Positions 35,164 through 43,768 of a stretch of DNA of 64,000 bases are shown here, in pieces. Source of the stretch: Planctomycetes bacterium B3_Pla (GTDB taxonomy: Bacteria; Planctomycetota; Phycisphaerae; Sedimentisphaerales; Anaerobacaceae); contig NJBM01000011.1 of assembly GCA_005223045.1 (NCBI GenBank), forward strand, positions 62,001 to 126,000, read 5' to 3'. The position numbers and the translations under genes are program-made. Under the pieces are notes generated by a model. It had not been told where the DNA came from. It ran no database searches and worked only from the letters and a program-made list of their open reading frames with translations. Every line of letters begins with the position of its first letter. The stretch's first letter is position 1.

Positions 35164-36229
35164 TAATCAAGTTTCCCACGACCGGGACACCGGCAAAATC
35201 CTGCTTGTAGGCGATGTCGGCAAAGCTTTCCTGGATACGGACGCCGTCGCAGACAAGCGGTGTGAAGTATGCACGAACGCTGCCCAGGCCGTCGACGCCG
35301 CGGCTAAGCACAACTTCGCGGTAATCACCGTCGTAATCTCCGGATTCCCGGCCAAATTGAGTTCCGTTCTCAAGGCCTTACGAGATGCCAGCGACGCTAA
35401 GATCGTTCTGCTGGCACAGATGTATGAAGAGCCGATAGCGATCCGGCTCGTCGGCTCGACCCATAACGGCACGCGCCTGGCAAACGACTACCTGATTTGC
35501 CCGGTCCGGCGGGATGAATTTTACGAATCCGTCACGGCCACACGCAGCCACAGGGCAGGCGAGGCCGCACCTTGCGTTACTGTTGATACAACAACGGAAA
35601 TGAGAATAAGACAACTCGAAAGATTGGCCACCGAGGACGACTTAACTGGCCTGAAGAATAGAAGATATATTTGGGAGTTCTCCCGGCAGATTATCGAGCA
35701 CACCGCCAATGAAAACGGACGGGTCACACTGCTCGTGTTCGATATTGATAACTTCAAACATTACAACGATATTTACGGCCACATCGCCGGCGATGAGATT
35801 TTGAAACAGACCGCTGTCTTGATGCGGCGCTGCTGCCGGAGCCACGACGTCATCGGCAGGATTGGCGGCGACGAGTTCGCCGTTGTTTTCTGGGACGACC
35901 CGCAGCGAGAGACCCCGCGCAGCGCAGCCAAGAGCACAGAAAGACGCTCAGCAAGCGCCGACCATCCCAAAGAGGCAATTTTCATAGCAAAGCGGCTGGT
36001 GCAGGAATTAGAGGCAGCGAAATTGTCCACATCCGGTGGATTAGGCCCGGAGGGTAAGGGCGTTCTGACAATAAGCGGCGGTCTGGCCAGCTTTCCCCGT
36101 GACGGCAAGACAATACAGGAGCTTTTTCAGCAGGCGGACAAGGCACTGCTGGAAGCCAAACGCAGCGGAAAAAACAGAATCTATCTGGTCGGAAAACCCA
36201 AGAACGACATCGCGGAAATAAACGGTTGA
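35150..36229 (+). CDS. diguanylate cyclase with degenerate receiver-like N-terminus
   Basis: 359 residues, cytosolic. Residues about 15-130 look like a response-regulator fold (KILLVGDVGKAF, VITVVISGF, AKIVLLAQMYEE, DYLICPVRRDEF) but lack an evident phospho-acceptor aspartate. The GGDEF domain (about 155-355) has LTGLKNRRY, the intact GRIGGDEFAVVF active site and an RxxD inhibitory site (RSHD) five residues before it. It would make cyclic di-GMP from two GTP. An insertion of about 35 residues rich in Ser, Arg and Lys follows GGDEF, longer than usual. Confidence 0.9.
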   Translation: MSAADNQVSHDRDTGKILLVGDVGKAFLDTDAVADKRCEVCTNAAQAVDAAAKHNFAVITVVISGFPAKLSSVLKALRDASDAKIVLLAQMYEEPIAIRLVGSTHNGTRLANDYLICPVRRDEFYESVTATRSHRAGEAAPCVTVDTTTEMRIRQLERLATEDDLTGLKNRRYIWEFSRQIIEHTANENGRVTLLVFDIDNFKHYNDIYGHIAGDEILKQTAVLMRRCCRSHDVIGRIGGDEFAVVFWDDPQRETPRSAAKSTERRSASADHPKEAIFIAKRLVQELEAAKLSTSGGLGPEGKGVLTISGGLASFPRDGKTIQELFQQADKALLEAKRSGKNRIYLVGKPKNDIAEING

Positions 36230-36309
36230 CCGCACAAATCCGGGGGGCTAAAATACCAAACGAGTCAAGAGCTTTCTGTTGACAACTACGCAAAGAGAAA
36301 GGGTCAAGC

Positions 36310-36927
36310 ATGTCTACAACCAACATAAGGAAGGCGTCCCTTGCGGCCGGAGTTGCCGTGGCGATGACGCAGGCGACCGAAGCCGCCCGGAACAAAGGGG
36401 TCAAGAAACTTATCGCCGGGATCAAGGACAGCAGCGCCAATGCACGCACCGAGGCCTGGCAAAGTGCCGGCGAAGTCGGCGCCCCGGCGGTCAAGCCTTT
36501 GGCGCAAGTGATGACCGACGGCGATCTTGAGGTCGCCCGGGCGGCAAAGCGGGCACTGTGGAAGATCGTTCGGCACACCGGCCGACCCGGCGCCGACGAC
36601 GAAAAGAAAGCAGTCGAGACGAGGCTGCGCGGGCTGTTAAGCGACGATCAGCCGGTGGCGATCCGGCGCGAAGTCTTGTGGATGCTATCGGAAATAGCCG
36701 GTATGCGTTCGGTCAAACCGATGGCCCGGTTGCTGAGCAACAAGGACCTGCGCGAGGACGCCCGAATGGCGCTCGAGCGGATTCCCAACAAGAGGGCCGT
36801 CCAGGCGCTGAGAGCGGGCTTTAAGGCCGCGCCCGAAGACTTTAAGCCCAACCTCGCCCAGTCGTTGCGCAAACGGGGCCAGAAGGTCGCGGGCTATCCC
36901 TGCGTGAAGCTCGTGCCCAGTAAATGA
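36310..36927 (+). CDS. small HEAT-repeat protein
   Basis: 205 residues with no convincing signal peptide. It is a set of about five helical repeats (NARTEAWQSAGEVGAPAVKP; AIRREVLWMLSEIAGMRSVK; REDARMALERIPNKRAVQAL) of the HEAT/PBS-lyase type. The wording of the repeats resembles the C-terminus of the ThuA fusion at 20573-22204. It lies 52 bases before an exported oxidoreductase gene in the same direction, so the HEAT plus Gfo/Idh/MocA pairing recurs in this window. No catalytic motif is seen. Confidence 0.75.
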   Translation: MSTTNIRKASLAAGVAVAMTQATEAARNKGVKKLIAGIKDSSANARTEAWQSAGEVGAPAVKPLAQVMTDGDLEVARAAKRALWKIVRHTGRPGADDEKKAVETRLRGLLSDDQPVAIRREVLWMLSEIAGMRSVKPMARLLSNKDLREDARMALERIPNKRAVQALRAGFKAAPEDFKPNLAQSLRKRGQKVAGYPCVKLVPSK

Positions 36928-36979
36928 AACCAATGCCGACATACTGTCTGTAATTACAAAGCAGAAAGGTGATAGAACG

Positions 36980-38341
36980 ATGAAAAAGTCAAAGCAACTT
37001 AACAGGCGTCAATTTCTGGCCACCGCCGGAGCAGCAGCGGCGAGCGTGCCGTATCTTATACCGTCCGGCGTCCTTGCGGCACGAGGCAGACCGGGAGCAA
37101 ACGAACGAATAACCACCGCACATATCGGTGTCGGCGGCAGAGGCGGCGGACTCCTTCGCGAAGTTAAGAGGTTCCGTGACGCAGGCTCGGTCAACATCGC
37201 AGCCGTGTGCGACATAGACAAGAATCGGCTTGACAAGGCCGTCAAAGAGGCAGGTGAAGGAACCGACGCTTACCACGACTATCGTCATATTCTCCAGCGC
37301 AAAGACATTGATGCAGTCGTGATCGGCACGCCCGACCACTGGCACGGCGTCCAGGTGGTTCATGCCGCCGAGACCGGCAAGCACATCTACTGTGAAAAGC
37401 CGGCCTGCTGCACCATCGAGGAAGGCAAGGCAATGGTCGCCGCCGTTAAGAAGAACAATGTAGCCGTTCAGATTGGCTCACAGGGCCGGTCGCAGCCGGA
37501 AGCTTATCTGGCGCATCGCTACTTAGTCAATGGCAATATCGGCCACATCAGCCGGGTCGATTGCTTCCATTACCCCAGCCCCGAGGACAACAACCCGGTC
37601 CCTGACAGCGACCCGCCGGCCGAGCTGGATTGGGATATGTGGCTGGGACCGCTGCGCTGGAGACCATACAACAAGAGATACCTTCACGGCGTGTTCCGCT
37701 GGCTGCTCGAGTCGGGCGGCGGGCAGATCCGCGACCGCGGCGCCCACGTGATGAGCTGCGCCATGTGGTGGATGGGGGCCGACAGCACCGGACCGGTTAC
37801 CGTCGAGGCGACAGGCACAGCACCTAAGCAGGGACTTTGGGACAGTGCCGTGCTGATGGACGTGACATACACCTTCAAGAATCCCGATTGGGTAATGACC
37901 TGGCGGCAAATGCCCAACGATCAGTTGCCTCCCGCTGAGAAGCGCACGCCGGAGGAACTTAACAAGGAGATTCGCAAGATCTCGCGTCCCGGCTACGGCG
38001 CCATCTATCGCGGCGACAAAGGTGAGTTCATCCACTGGGGCGGCGACGGCGGCACGTGGGCCGAGAGAAAGGCCCGAAACTGGAAACCACCGGCCGGCGC
38101 TAAGGATGTGTATAAAAGCCCGGGGCACTTCCAGGACTGGTTCAAGGGCATCAGAACCGGCTCAAAGACTATCATGAACATGGAAGCCGGCGCCGGCGCT
38201 GCCAACCTGTGCATCCTTGGAAATCTGTCCTACATCCTTGGTCGAAAGCTCGAATGGGACCAGGCCAAACAAACCATAGTGGGCGACAAACAAGCACAAC
38301 GAATGATGTCCAGCCCGCAGCGCCACCCATATCATTTGTAG
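36980..38341 (+). CDS. Tat-exported Gfo/Idh/MocA oxidoreductase
   Basis: 453 residues. The Tat signal NRRQFLATAGAAAASVPYLI is at about 8-27, ending SGVLAA. The Rossmann domain contains ITTAHIGVGGRGGG, and CEKPACCTIEEG keeps the catalytic EKP. The C-terminal domain has LDWDMWLGPLRWRPYNKRYL and GGGQIRDRGAHVMSCAMWWM. It is nearest in motif order to the 22242-23528 protein. A hairpin terminator follows the stop. A sugar dehydrogenase or aldose-ketose oxidoreductase role in the periplasm is inferred. Confidence 0.88.
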   Translation: MKKSKQLNRRQFLATAGAAAASVPYLIPSGVLAARGRPGANERITTAHIGVGGRGGGLLREVKRFRDAGSVNIAAVCDIDKNRLDKAVKEAGEGTDAYHDYRHILQRKDIDAVVIGTPDHWHGVQVVHAAETGKHIYCEKPACCTIEEGKAMVAAVKKNNVAVQIGSQGRSQPEAYLAHRYLVNGNIGHISRVDCFHYPSPEDNNPVPDSDPPAELDWDMWLGPLRWRPYNKRYLHGVFRWLLESGGGQIRDRGAHVMSCAMWWMGADSTGPVTVEATGTAPKQGLWDSAVLMDVTYTFKNPDWVMTWRQMPNDQLPPAEKRTPEELNKEIRKISRPGYGAIYRGDKGEFIHWGGDGGTWAERKARNWKPPAGAKDVYKSPGHFQDWFKGIRTGSKTIMNMEAGAGAANLCILGNLSYILGRKLEWDQAKQTIVGDKQAQRMMSSPQRHPYHL

Positions 38342-38866
38342 GAATTTCGCATACAAAATGCTGCTTTTTACTGCCCTCCGGGACACGCGCCTGGAGGGCG
38401 GCATTTAAAATATTTCATCTATAACCGGTTTCTGTAAACACTTACAAACTTCAGCCCTTTCTCGCGCATGGTAGCTGTGCCGCAACTCCTTCGGTAGAGG
38501 TAATCCCACACACCTGTGCCATTGTGGATAACCTGTTAATAAATCAAAATCTCCACAGCAAGCCACGTTCCAACGATAGCAAAAATACCAGGCAAATTGA
38601 AGATTATTCCCCACATTTCCATATCGGGGACGCTCAGAATTCGCCTCGTGCTCTGTAAACACTGCCCAGTAAACATCTTACATCACCTAAAAGAACCGCC
38701 GCACATGGTCGCCTTCACAAAACCGCTTACGGGCTGATAGGATGCGCTGGTTTTCCCGGGCCGGCAATGGTTTCGGTGAGAATTGGGCCGTCGGTGGATA
38801 ATCGGTAGAAAAACCTTCTGTTCGCTTGGATCAGGCAGGGCAAACACTCGCTCAAAGGCCTGTCCA
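38342..38866. other. intergenic region, convergent genes
   Basis: The 525 bases hold a terminator-like hairpin near the left end and a 28-codon hydrophobic frame on the minus strand (38536-38622). I recognise no conserved gene, tRNA or riboswitch. Confidence 0.5.
38371..38412 (+). terminator. terminator-like hairpin after the exported oxidoreductase gene
   Basis: TGCCCTCC and GGAGGGCGGCA form a stem around a 13-base loop, followed by TTTAAAATATTT. It starts 30 bases after the stop codon. Confidence 0.55.
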
Positions 38867-40471
38867 TCAATGCTCAACCGCCACCAGGGTTCGGGGCATC
38901 ATTTCAGTCAAACCCAGCTTCCGCCCGCTGCAAGAGACATTAACGCTTCCTTCTAACGGCAGAACCAATTTTTTTCGCACTTCGACGGGTTGGGAGAACT
39001 CGATTGAAACATTGACAGACTCATCGTTGAAGTTCTCGACGATCAGGCAATTGGAACCTATCAGGTACAACGCCACTTTGTTGGGAGCGTCGAATTTCAT
39101 TCCGAAAGGCGCCAGCAATTTGTCTCTGATGGGCTTGAGCTGCTCGCGAGTGAGGCCGAGCAGATTTCGAGGTTTACCGGTGACATTCAAAGCAGTCAGG
39201 GACCCGTCCCGGAGATTGACGCCGTCCAGGCTTCCGGCAAGTCCGTCCGTTATCAACACCGGCTTGCCGGCATTGAGCATCGTCTCAAGTTTGGCTGGGA
39301 ATTTAGGATCCTTCAGCGCGTGTACGGAAAAGAATGCAGCTTCAGCATCGGTGTCAATCTTTGCCGTAGGTACGAGCGGCAAGCCGAGCATTCCAACGAA
39401 ATCAAAAACGTATTGCTCGCCACCAGCATCGCTGTTCGGAGGCTTCGGGGCGGCAATTCCCCTGATCGGTTTTCCCCGTACGAGTTGGGCCAGCTTGAAC
39501 AGCCCGGGGATTTCGGCGCGCAGCTTTTCGACGTTTGCCGGCCCGGTATCTTTCTGGAGCGAGCCGTAGCAGAACAGCAGCATCTCTTTTGCGTCCGCCA
39601 GGACAGTCTGACGTGCCTGTTCGACGTAGGTATCTTCCGTGGTGCCGTAAGGGTCGAACCATCCGCCGCCCGTCTTGTCGCCGCCTATCTCGCCGAGCCA
39701 GCGCATAATGTAATAGGCTTCGTACTGGACCTTCCCTCCCCAGCGCTCATTGTCAAAATCCCGTGTCTCGGTGCCGACCCAGATTCTTTCGTAGTCGGCG
39801 GTCTGGCGCAATACCTCGTAGCCGCGATTGTGAAAATTGTCGTACCACTGCGGGTACTTGATTATAATCCTCACATCCGGATTCACTGCTCTTGCCGGGG
39901 CCAGTATTCTGTCGCGACTCATCCCGACCATAAGCTCACAGCGGTAATCGGCCCACGACTGCTCGCCGCGCGCCGTTTTGCACTCATCACATTGACAATC
40001 GGTGAAGAGAAAGTCGTCGATCATAATTTCGTCGAAAATTGACGCTGTGAACTCGAATATCTCCTGAAGATGGTTCTGGGTCTTTGTATTGGTGTAGCAG
40101 GAAATCAGGTTCCAGCCCGTCGATCTTTTTCCCACTATGGTTGTTGTAACGCAGCCGGACACATCGAAGCCCTCTGACTCGAATCTTGATTTGGCGCCTT
40201 CCAGCAGCTTGCGCTCGGCGGTGTAATTGCTCCTGAAGGTCTCGATGAAAACGTGCGTTACGCCGGTCTTCTTACACCAATCAACCGCCTTGCCGATTCC
40301 CTGCTCATCGGACAAATGATCCCTCACGTTCTGGGCCGTAAAGAGCGTCGATATCCTCAGCAGGCCCTTATTTTGATTTGCCAGATCCCACAACGTCTGC
40401 GACTGACAACGCAACGCCGTCAACAGAACCAATCCTGCAACGATACACCTTAAACGTCCCGGCTTTATCAT
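38867..40471 (-). CDS. exported glycosidase-like protein of unassigned family
   Basis: 534 residues; signal peptide about 1-24. The N-terminal two thirds look like a TIM barrel (GVTHVFIETFRSNY; FDEIMIDDFLFTDCQCDECK, where the acidic cluster and four-cysteine-containing loop stand out; DVRIIIKYPQWYDNF; TADYERIWVGTET). The last ~150 residues resemble the small domains ending GH-A enzymes. The DCQCDEC loop could bind metal. Its ATG overlaps the stop of the upstream GH99-like gene (ATGA), so the pair is translationally coupled. No exact family or substrate can be given. Confidence 0.65.
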   Translation of the reverse strand: MIKPGRLRCIVAGLVLLTALRCQSQTLWDLANQNKGLLRISTLFTAQNVRDHLSDEQGIGKAVDWCKKTGVTHVFIETFRSNYTAERKLLEGAKSRFESEGFDVSGCVTTTIVGKRSTGWNLISCYTNTKTQNHLQEIFEFTASIFDEIMIDDFLFTDCQCDECKTARGEQSWADYRCELMVGMSRDRILAPARAVNPDVRIIIKYPQWYDNFHNRGYEVLRQTADYERIWVGTETRDFDNERWGGKVQYEAYYIMRWLGEIGGDKTGGGWFDPYGTTEDTYVEQARQTVLADAKEMLLFCYGSLQKDTGPANVEKLRAEIPGLFKLAQLVRGKPIRGIAAPKPPNSDAGGEQYVFDFVGMLGLPLVPTAKIDTDAEAAFFSVHALKDPKFPAKLETMLNAGKPVLITDGLAGSLDGVNLRDGSLTALNVTGKPRNLLGLTREQLKPIRDKLLAPFGMKFDAPNKVALYLIGSNCLIVENFNDESVNVSIEFSQPVEVRKKLVLPLEGSVNVSCSGRKLGLTEMMPRTLVAVEH

Positions 40472-42078
40472 TCTTTATCTCCTGTAGTTTCTGAGCGCCT
40501 TAGTTCGACCTTGTTTATGGCGAGTTCTAAATCGCCGCCGAGGACAGCAATGCGCAAATCGGCGCTGTTGCATCGATTCATAAAGCGGCACTGCGCCAGC
40601 TCGAAATCGGCGGTTTTCCAGCTTCCAGTGCTTTTGACGGCAACGTTACCGATCCTGTGAAACGCCCCTTCGAGCGCGCCTTTGCCCGGATCCGTGTTGT
40701 CATACTCGATATGGAACGATGCACATCCGGCATCGCGGTAACTGACAGACACCATGATCGTCCGGTCAAACAGCCCGAAAGCAAATGCGTCATCCACATT
40801 GAAGTAAAGATACCGGCTGTCGCTCGAATAGGGATTTGCGTCGGAGACAACCGCCTGGGCATCAGAGAATTTCTTCATCCTCCAGACACCGTCACCGTCG
40901 CTTGGACGAAGGCCCAGGCCCTCGGCCCGCCCCGGCGCCCACGCGACGGTGTTGGCGTCCGGGTACAACGAATGAATCTTGAGGACCGTTTTCGCCCTCC
41001 ATATATCTGCAAAAAGGCGCGTCAGCACGATATAGCTTCTGCCGTACTCCCGTGAATGTGCGATATCGGTGCCCTCGTGCCATTCGTTCCATGTCTCAAC
41101 GTGTACAATCCAGGGACGATGCCGCGGATCCAGTTGGAGAATCTTCAGCCAGCGGTCGATATAAGTCTGCCCGTCACGGCGTTCGACGATCAAAGGCTGC
41201 CTGCCCGGTACCGCGGTGTGATCGTACCCGGGACCGAGAGCTGCGACCTGCCTGTAGATAAGGGGTCCGCTCACCGCGCCGCCCCAGGAGTATGTCGCGT
41301 CTGTCAGTCCTTTCCAGCCGGACGACTTGACGATGAACGGCTCAATTCCAAAGTCTGCGTCGAATCTGCGTTTCACATAGTCGAACTGTTTTTCGTCTTG
41401 TCCCTTGGCAAACGCCGACGCATACACAAAGACAATCGGCCTGCCATCCACCCGCGCCCATTTCGGAGGCGGAATCAGGCTGAAGAAGTCGCGGATCGGC
41501 GTATAGAACCACTCCTTACCAAAATCTGTTGCCAAGTCAACGTGATAGTTTGCCCCGTCTTTACCGAACCTGTTATGTTTGAGGATGGACGTGTCGTAGA
41601 ACATCCCAATCGCCGGCGGAGTAATACCTTCCTTCTCCAAAGCATTGTGGGCATTCACCAACGGCGGCAAACCCGCGAAACTCCAGCCGTCATACTTGCC
41701 CGGCACGCCCCAGAAGACCGGCATAAGAAAATCGACACCCGCTGCGACCATGTCTTCCAATTGCGCCCTGTGCCAGGAAGCACGCTTGTAGCTGATATTG
41801 TTCATATCGGCCGGGTGGGTCGTTAAGGCGTCTGTCCCGTCATGGTCGATGATATGGGCGCTTGTTTCAAGATCGTACCAGTAGAAATACGTCGTTCCGA
41901 CAATCGGCTGGCCCGTCTTGAACGTTGCCGCATCTCCGTGATCCGTTGCTTTCAATGGGAAAAAGCGGCCGGGCGGCCTCTTGGGCAGCTCAGCGGTTTG
42001 GCCGAGAGCTAAACAGCAAATGCACATGCACAGCAGCAACGGTAGATAGTTGTATCCGCGTGGTAATGACATGCTCAT
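40468..42078 (-). CDS. exported DUF5010/GH99-like protein
   Basis: 536 residues; signal peptide about 1-26. The catalytic-type barrel shows VGTTYFYWYDLET, EDMVAAGVDFLMPVFWGVP, GRPIVFVYASAF and VHVETWNEWHEGTDIAHS, the last being the conserved Glu-containing motif of GH99/GH71-like and DUF5010 proteins. The final ~130 residues form a beta-rich domain that may bind carbohydrate. GGAGGAAGT precedes the start. It begins 27 bases after ThiD2-ThiE, though no functional link is evident. Confidence 0.75.
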   Translation of the reverse strand: MSMSLPRGYNYLPLLLCMCICCLALGQTAELPKRPPGRFFPLKATDHGDAATFKTGQPIVGTTYFYWYDLETSAHIIDHDGTDALTTHPADMNNISYKRASWHRAQLEDMVAAGVDFLMPVFWGVPGKYDGWSFAGLPPLVNAHNALEKEGITPPAIGMFYDTSILKHNRFGKDGANYHVDLATDFGKEWFYTPIRDFFSLIPPPKWARVDGRPIVFVYASAFAKGQDEKQFDYVKRRFDADFGIEPFIVKSSGWKGLTDATYSWGGAVSGPLIYRQVAALGPGYDHTAVPGRQPLIVERRDGQTYIDRWLKILQLDPRHRPWIVHVETWNEWHEGTDIAHSREYGRSYIVLTRLFADIWRAKTVLKIHSLYPDANTVAWAPGRAEGLGLRPSDGDGVWRMKKFSDAQAVVSDANPYSSDSRYLYFNVDDAFAFGLFDRTIMVSVSYRDAGCASFHIEYDNTDPGKGALEGAFHRIGNVAVKSTGSWKTADFELAQCRFMNRCNSADLRIAVLGGDLELAINKVELRRSETTGDKE

Positions 42079-42105
42079 ACTTCCTCCGAATAAAGCGCTC
42101 GAAAA

Positions 42106-43158
42106 CTATTCTCGCCTAAACGCCTCTATTTTCTCTTTCAGCGCCCGGCAGGCGGCGGTCGGGTCGCTGGCTTTGGTCACAGCGGCGCAGACAGAGATGC
42201 TTGCCGCACCGGCATTCAGGACCTGCTCAACGTTATCTAAGGTTATTCCACCGATAGCGACATTGCCGATTCCGGTATCGGCCAGGATTTCGCCGGCCTG
42301 CCGGACGTAACCTAAGCCAACGGGCGGAACATCAGGCTTCGTGCCGGTGGCAAATACAGGGCCGAGGGCTGCATACGTAGGCCGCTCGTCGCAGGCGGCG
42401 CGCAGTTGTACAGGCGAGTGCGTGCTCTTGCCGATAATCAACGGGGCCTTCTGGAGCTTGCGCGCCTGCTCAATCGGCAGGTCGTTCTGGCCCAGGTGCA
42501 GCCCGTCGGCGCCGGCGGCGACAGCAACATCGACTCGGTCGTTTATGACGCTCAGAACATCGGCATCTTTGCAGATCTTCACGAACTCGGCTGCAATAGC
42601 ATAAAGCTTGTCGTCCTCGATGGCCTTTGCCCGAAGCTGAATGCAATCGGCGCCCCCGTCGGCACATTTGTGCGTTAAATAGATGACCTCCGTCGGCAGG
42701 TTGCTGGTAATGACGATGTACAGTCCGACCCGTTTGAATTTCTCACGAGGCTCGGCGAAAAGCACGATGTCCTTCTCAAGCGTGTAAGCATCGTATCGGA
42801 GCTTCTCAATTCTCCCGGCTAAAGACTCGTTCTCGATCCGGATCACCTCGGCAAGCGCCCGCAGCGCTTCGGTCAGACGTTTGCAGCCGGCGGTCAGCGA
42901 ATCACTGAGGCTGCCGCGGCCAAGCTGTTTTTCCACGGTTTGAGCAACACCGACGTCGCCAGGTGTCTCTCTGCTTGCGATGAGCCGCCCGGCGTCAAGC
43001 TCGCCGATGGCTCTTGTGAGTTCGTGCCGGAGCTGTTTGGCCCGGCTGCTCAATGGCGCTGAATTCAGTGCGAACCTGCAAACTTCCTCTATTACCCGAA
43101 CGGCCTCCCGGGCACGATTGAAGTTGGCATCGATAATTCGCAAAACTGCGCTTTCCAT
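42106..43158 (-). CDS. thiE: ThiD2-ThiE fusion, thiamine-phosphate synthase
   Basis: 350 residues from ATG 43158, because homology to the ThiD2 domain begins exactly there (MESAVLRIIDANFNRAREAV); a longer frame upstream is not credible. Residues about 1-145 are ThiD2, a domain proposed to supply hydroxymethylpyrimidine kinase activity in several phyla. Residues about 150-350 are ThiE, with DCIQLRAKAIEDD, VINDRVDVAVAAGADGLHLG, GKSTHSPVQL, ALGPVFATGTKP and NVAIGGITLDNV covering the diphosphate and thiazole sites. It joins pyrimidine and thiazole halves to thiamine phosphate in the cytoplasm. Confidence 0.92.
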   Translation of the reverse strand: MESAVLRIIDANFNRAREAVRVIEEVCRFALNSAPLSSRAKQLRHELTRAIGELDAGRLIASRETPGDVGVAQTVEKQLGRGSLSDSLTAGCKRLTEALRALAEVIRIENESLAGRIEKLRYDAYTLEKDIVLFAEPREKFKRVGLYIVITSNLPTEVIYLTHKCADGGADCIQLRAKAIEDDKLYAIAAEFVKICKDADVLSVINDRVDVAVAAGADGLHLGQNDLPIEQARKLQKAPLIIGKSTHSPVQLRAACDERPTYAALGPVFATGTKPDVPPVGLGYVRQAGEILADTGIGNVAIGGITLDNVEQVLNAGAASISVCAAVTKASDPTAACRALKEKIEAFRRE

Positions 43159-43768
43159 AGTGTGTTTGATTATATTTGCCGGGCGGGATTTTGAATAGTC
43201 AAAAAAGCAAGTGGAGGCCTTGCCGGCATCGGGGGGGTTGGTGCCGGCGCGACGCAGCAAGTCAGCGTGCCAATCAGACCGCTCGACGCGCAAAAGATCG
43301 GAGTCGCCCCTCCTCCGGAACGACTCCAAATAGAAAACATACTACATTGTTAGCAAAATCGGCGAGGCCGGTTTTGATCGTTGGCAAAAAATCGGGCGGA
43401 CATGTCCTCCTCCGAAACACTTTTAGGCCGTCCGCCCAATATATGGCCGCCCAAAAAGCTCAAACTATACTTATACGCAAAAAATGTGCCAAAGCGACAC
43501 CAATTACTTGTAAGCGCACCCATGAACTCCGCTTAAACTTCTGTTTACAAGATAGTTATGACTTTACGAGCCATTATTGCCGCCCTAAAGAGCAGGCTTC
43601 TTATTTTGACACGGCGTTGTTCTATGGCAACGCCCGTCTATTCCAAATAGCCCACTCTCACACACTAATCCGCGATGTGTGGGCAATTGTCAGACGTGCT
43701 CGCTTGTTGTTTACATAAAACAACGTGTTCGTGAATGGAATCACATGCCGGACGAGTTGACAGCCGGG
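43159..43768. other. intergenic region between sulfatase and thiE
   Basis: The 610 bases contain a minus-strand terminator (43386-43437) and a small hairpin GTTGTTT/AAAACAAC (43706-43724). An open frame on the plus strand lacks any family resemblance. No TPP riboswitch signature is visible before thiE. Confidence 0.5.
43386..43437 (-). terminator. intrinsic terminator downstream of the sulfatase-like gene
   Basis: GGGCGGAC (43394-43401) pairs with GTCCGCCC (43430-43437). On the minus strand the stem is followed by GATTTTTTG. It lies about 330 bases after the sulfatase-like stop, closing that transcript before thiE. Confidence 0.7.

Noticed and set aside
43176-43718. 180-residue plus-strand frame between thiE and the sulfatase-like gene
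   Set aside because: No ribosome site or recognisable domain, and it runs through a terminator hairpin of the opposite strand.
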